NCBI GenBank assembly: GCA_945878115.1
Contig: CAMDVD010000028.1
Span: 1-46,895 of the forward strand
DNA from: Chitinophaga pinensis
GTDB taxonomy: Bacteria > Bacteroidota > Bacteroidia > Chitinophagales > Chitinophagaceae
Length of the DNA: 46,895 bases
Reading direction: 5' to 3'
Below, one piece after another: positions 43,131 through 46,895 of this stretch. Position 1 is the first letter of the stretch; each line of letters opens with the position of its first letter. Made by a program: the position numbers and the translations under genes. Below the pieces are notes generated by a model. The model was not told the DNA's origin. It searched no databases and saw only the letters and a program-made list of their open reading frames with translations.

Positions 43131-46100
43131 CTAACGAATCAAAATAAGATCTCCTTTTTTCATGTGTTTTTTACCATCCGTTAAACAGTTATACCAAAAT
43201 AAATAATAGTAGGTCCCAACTTGTGCTTGTTGATTTCGGTAGTTTCCATCCCATCCATTTCTAAAATCTGCAGTGCTCCAAATTCTTTCGCCCCATCTAT
43301 CGAAAACTTCAAAACGAATTAAGTCTATACCAGCACTAGTGGTTATTTTGAAAACATCGTTTACACCATCACCATTGGGAGAAAAGGCATTTGGAACAAA
43401 CACTTCATCACAGCATGGACCTGGGTCGATAGTAACTGTATCATGAATAGAACATCCATGTGCATCCGTAATTTCTACAATGTATTTTCCAAAAAATAAA
43501 TCGGTAGCTCGTTGTGTATTCTGTGGTGGATTTGAATTCCATAAGTAAGTGAAAGGAACTATACCCCCTTGTACTTGAACTTCTGCCCATCCTTCATTGC
43601 CTTTGCCAAAACAGGATAAATCTTGTTTAATAAAGCTAGAAGAAAATGGAATGAATTCAGAAGTCATGGATACCGTAGTATCAAAAATGCAACCTGCTGA
43701 ATCTTTAATGGTTAAGGTATACGTTCCGACTTTCAAATTGTTAAACACACCACTACTATTGATCCCGAAACCTGGTTTTAGAGAATAGACATAATTTCCT
43801 CTTCCACCAGCACCAACAACAATGATTTTTCCATCATTGATGCCTTCGCAAAGTATAGGATAGATATTTAAACTGAGTGCATGGATGGGTTCTGGCTGCG
43901 TTATTTCTATAACAGTATCTTTAGTACATCCCAATGAGTCATGGATAGAAATGGTATACATTCCAGCTTGCAGATTGACAAAATGCCCATTTAATTGCGG
44001 GCTATTTAGGTTGATTTGATAGTTTAAAAATCCTGTTCCTCCGTTCGCTAATATGTCTATTACCCCATTTCCATCTCGATAGCAAATAGGCTCTTGAATG
44101 CCGACTTGTATAATTTGGATTTCAGGATTTTGTGTAATTTGAACGACCGTAGATTGCGAACAAGTTATTGCATCCGTTGCAATAATAGTATAGGTGCCGG
44201 CAACCAAATTTGTAAAATTACCAGTGGTAGTTTGAGTTCCTATTGCTGGTTGAATTACATAATTTATTGAACCCATTCCACCAGAAGCTAGAACTTGTAT
44301 TCCACCTGTATTTTGTCCATAGCAAGTTATGTTTTGATGCGTAATATTATTCCAAACTATTGCTGGCGGTGAAGTAATTGGGATAACGCCAATGGTTGTT
44401 GTACAAAGGTTAGAATCTGTAATTAAAATGGTATAATTATTTGCGCTTAAGTTAGTAAAAATACCAGTAACGTTGGATATGCCACTTGGGCTTAAAACAT
44501 AAGTATATGGTGCTGTTCCACCAGTTGCATTCACAGAGATTTGTCCATCTTGCGCGTTGAAACAACTTTCATTTTGTGTGTTTAAAATATTGCCTATTAG
44601 TGGGAGTGTTTGTGTAATATTTACAGTAGTAGTAATGGAACAATTGTTTACATCTGTTGCAGTGACAGTAAAATTATTCGCTAACAATCCTGTAAATAAG
44701 CCATTATTATTGGAGGCATTTTGTGGCGTAATACTGTACGTATAATTACTACCTGTTCCACCAATTGCGACTGCAGAAATGGATGCATTGCTAGCTCCAT
44801 TACAAAGAATAGTGGTATGTACTACAGACGCGAATTGCAACACTGGCGGATTGGAAATCGTAACCGAAGTGATGTAATTACATCCAATCACATCACTCAC
44901 AGTAATGGTATAATTATTCGCAGATAAGCCCGTAAAAATACCACTACCATTAACGATGTTACCTGGCTGTAAATTATATTGTAAAACGCCATTTCCTCCA
45001 GAACAATTCAATTGTATACTTCCATCATTATTGTTATTGCAAGAAATATTTACACCGTTTATATTATTCAATAGAATTGGAGAAGGTTCAGTAATATTTA
45101 CAATAGTGCTTATGGAACAATTGTTTGCATCACTTACAACAACGGTATAAGTATTTGCAAGCAATCCCGAAAATTGTCCTGTTGTAGAATTTATATTTAG
45201 TGGTAATAAAGTGTAATTTAAAGAACCAGTTCCATTGATTGCTTGTAGAAAAATAGCGCCATTGGCTAGTCCATTACAAGTAACTTGGATAGCGGAAAAT
45301 GTATCGATGATAATAGGCAGAGGTTCAGCAATAAATGCTGTAGTGGTTTGAGTACATCCATTGGCATCAGTAGCTAAAATAGTGTATATGATATTCCCTA
45401 CTAAATTAGTATACAAATTCGGTGGTGTAAATAGTCCAGCTGGATTAATGGAATAAATTATGTTCGGTGTTCCGCCTTGTATACTGAAATTAATATTACC
45501 ATTATTTGCCCCATAACAGGTTACCGCAGAGGTAATCACATTCGTAAATTGCAAGGCATTTGGTTCTGCAATTGCAATGGTTGTATTTACGCTACAGCCA
45601 TTGGAATCAGACACGGTGAGGATATAATTATTAGCGATTAAATTGCTAAAAATTCCATTTGCATTGGATTGCCCATTTGGTTGAATCGTATACAATAAAT
45701 TGCCGATTCCACCTGTTGCTGTTACAGCAAGACTTCCATTATTTCCACCAAAACACGATACATTTATGTGTGAACTACTATTGATGGTAGGACCATTGCT
45801 GGTTAACATATTAAATATACTTGAGGCAGTACATCCGTTCGCATCCTTCACTATAACAGTATATATATTGCTACATAAATTGGTAAATAACGAACTCGAT
45901 TGAAAGGTTATATTATCCAAACTATAGGTGAAAATACTAGATGAACCGCCACTTGCTGTAATGCTCGCGCTACCATCGCAACCTGGAGTACAAGAAGCAG
46001 CAACTAACGCAATTGCGGTGATGTTAGGGGATGCTTGTATCGTGGTGGTAATGATGCTTGAACCTGTGCACCCATTTGCATCTTTCACAAGAACAGTATA

Positions 46101-46895
46101 ATTACCAAGCAATAGTCCATTAAAAATTGGCGAGGATTGAAAGTTGATTCCATCCATAGAAAAAGTGTAAGCACCACTACCGCCAATAGCAGATATGGTG
46201 GCGGTGCCGTCAGCACCTGGAAAACAACTTATACTGGTTAATAGGACTGAGGTAATACTTGGCGCATTCGGCGTCACGACTGCGATTGTACTTGTAACAC
46301 TACAAGCATTAGCATCCTGCACTGTGATGGTGTATGTACCTGTTCCAATTCCATTAAAAATAGGACTGTTTTGAAATGCTACACCGATAGAATATGTGTA
46401 AGCAGGTATACCACCACTTGCAGTTATGGTTATCACAGCATCATTGCCTGGGACACAACTTGGAATAGTAGATGATACATTAGAAATCAATAATGGTGCT
46501 GGTTCTGTGATATTGATAGAAGAAGTCGCCGTACAATTATTTGCATCTTGAATAGTTACTGTATAGGTTCCTGCTGTTTGATTGGTGAAAGTATTTCCAT
46601 TTTGAAATGGTCCAGCATTGAGTTGATATTGGTAGTTTATGGTGCCACCATTTCCAATAGCAGTGATGGTGCTCGTACCTCCATTACAAAGAATACTAGA
46701 AGCAGATAAATTAACAGTCAGCACATTTGGTTCAATAATATTTATACTAGATGTAGCGGTACAATTGTTTGCATCTTTGATAGTAACGGAATAAATACCT
46801 GCACTTAAATTAGTGAATACATTTCCATTTTGAAAAGCATTTGCATTGAGTTGATATTGATATAAACCTGTTCCGCCAAGTCCAGTGGCGGTGAT
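43131..46895 (-). CDS. SprB-repeat protein with gliding-motility (CHU_C/T9SS type B) tail, 5' end outside window
   Basis: The frame is open to the window edge, so at least 1254 residues; an internal GTG start at 46724 is not a true start. It has at least 14 SprB-type repeats of about 78 residues plus part of another, each with a conserved SC.G..DG/NG...ATGG(T/S)G segment, a NGIF.NL.AG.YT(I/V)....D...GC module and a closing T.EP. The C-terminal block CCDEVFVPNAFSPNGDGVND and FEVFDRWGERIW ... GWDG ... GTYYYLFWY is the type B (CHU_C) sorting domain. SprB itself is the mobile gliding adhesin of flavobacteria, so this is probably a large surface adhesin. The start, promoter and number of repeats are unknown. 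Confidence 0.92.
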   Translation of the reverse strand: MTATGLGGTGLYQYQLNANAFQNGNVFTNLSAGIYSVTIKDANNCTATSSINIIEPNVLTVNLSASSILCNGGTSTITAIGNGGTINYQYQLNAGPFQNGNTFTNQTAGTYTVTIQDANNCTATSSINITEPAPLLISNVSSTIPSCVPGNDAVITITASGGIPAYTYSIGVAFQNSPIFNGIGTGTYTITVQDANACSVTSTIAVVTPNAPSITSVLLTSISCFPGADGTATISAIGGSGAYTFSMDGINFQSSPIFNGLLLGNYTVLVKDANGCTGSSIITTTIQASPNITAIALVAASCTPGCDGSASITASGGSSSIFTYSLDNITFQSSSLFTNLCSNIYTVIVKDANGCTASSIFNMLTSNGPTINSSSHINVSCFGGNNGSLAVTATGGIGNLLYTIQPNGQSNANGIFSNLIANNYILTVSDSNGCSVNTTIAIAEPNALQFTNVITSAVTCYGANNGNINFSIQGGTPNIIYSINPAGLFTPPNLYTNLVGNIIYTILATDANGCTQTTTAFIAEPLPIIIDTFSAIQVTCNGLANGAIFLQAINGTGSLNYTLLPLNINSTTGQFSGLLANTYTVVVSDANNCSISTIVNITEPSPILLNNINGVNISCNNNNDGSIQLNCSGGNGVLQYNLQPGNIVNGSGIFTGLSANNYTITVSDVIGCNYITSVTISNPPVLQFASVVHTTILCNGASNASISAVAIGGTGSNYTYSITPQNASNNNGLFTGLLANNFTVTATDVNNCSITTTVNITQTLPLIGNILNTQNESCFNAQDGQISVNATGGTAPYTYVLSPSGISNVTGIFTNLSANNYTILITDSNLCTTTIGVIPITSPPAIVWNNITHQNITCYGQNTGGIQVLASGGMGSINYVIQPAIGTQTTTGNFTNLVAGTYTIIATDAITCSQSTVVQITQNPEIQIIQVGIQEPICYRDGNGVIDILANGGTGFLNYQINLNSPQLNGHFVNLQAGMYTISIHDSLGCTKDTVIEITQPEPIHALSLNIYPILCEGINDGKIIVVGAGGRGNYVYSLKPGFGINSSGVFNNLKVGTYTLTIKDSAGCIFDTTVSMTSEFIPFSSSFIKQDLSCFGKGNEGWAEVQVQGGIVPFTYLWNSNPPQNTQRATDLFFGKYIVEITDAHGCSIHDTVTIDPGPCCDEVFVPNAFSPNGDGVNDVFKITTSAGIDLIRFEVFDRWGERIWSTADFRNGWDGNYRNQQAQVGTYYYLFWYNCLTDGKKHMKKGDLILIR

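Noticed and set aside
43131-46724. Complete 1197-residue gene starting at 46724
   Set aside because: The frame stays open to the window edge and continues the same repeats, so 46724 is an internal GTG codon.

Overview
The window looks like a chromosomal piece of a low-GC member of the Bacteroidota, most likely Chitinophagales or a neighbour. Five secreted proteins carry type IX secretion (T9SS) sorting tails (four type A, one gliding-motility/CHU_C type B). Possible promoters have the Bacteroidetes -7 box TAnnTTTG rather than sigma70 boxes. Methionine synthase is split into two genes, and thrA is fused aspartokinase-homoserine dehydrogenase. No tRNA, rRNA or CRISPR array was seen.

Layout. 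1-1560: an IS4-family transposase diverging from a small AbrB-like gene cut by the window edge, with a 24-bp perfect palindrome between them. 1560-3995: a T9SS protein bracketed by direct copies of a low-complexity repeat. 3994-6777, minus strand: thioredoxin-like protein, serS, and a HepT/MntA (HEPN/MNT) toxin-antitoxin pair. 7023-7808: an SDR lacking the catalytic Tyr and Lys. 7897-11283, minus: thrB and thrA. 11371-12125: a REP-associated (Y1/RAYT) transposase cassette with hairpin ends, sitting between two 203-bp copies of the thrA 5' end and promoter. 12458-15277: polA. 15372-15942: RelE-type toxin-antitoxin pair. 16053-19736: split metH, diverging from an AraC-type regulator. 21048-22831: cytochrome oxidase subunits III, III-like and IV. 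23233-37237: two very large tandem-repeat T9SS surface proteins (2865 and 1610 residues) sharing a 51-residue Cys-rich repeat. 37650-39068: kinase-RapZ fusion. 39134-43126: PA-domain protein and secreted metallophosphatase. 43131-window end: SprB-repeat protein, truncated by the window edge.

How it fits together. Core metabolism (Thr/Met synthesis, SerRS, Pol I, terminal oxidase) is interleaved with surface and adhesion genes and with small selfish modules (IS4, RAYT, two toxin-antitoxin pairs, dispersed repeats). The most unusual signals are (i) the thrA duplication whose coding differences are all synonymous, (ii) the perfect co-occurrence of two cysteines across 47 repeats of the two giant proteins, pointing to an optional second disulfide, (iii) the palindrome between divergent -7 boxes beside the IS4 gene, and (iv) the kinase-RapZ fusion. 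The thrA duplication could be an assembly chimera if the sequence comes from a metagenome. All functional calls are by reading motifs; no database search was run.
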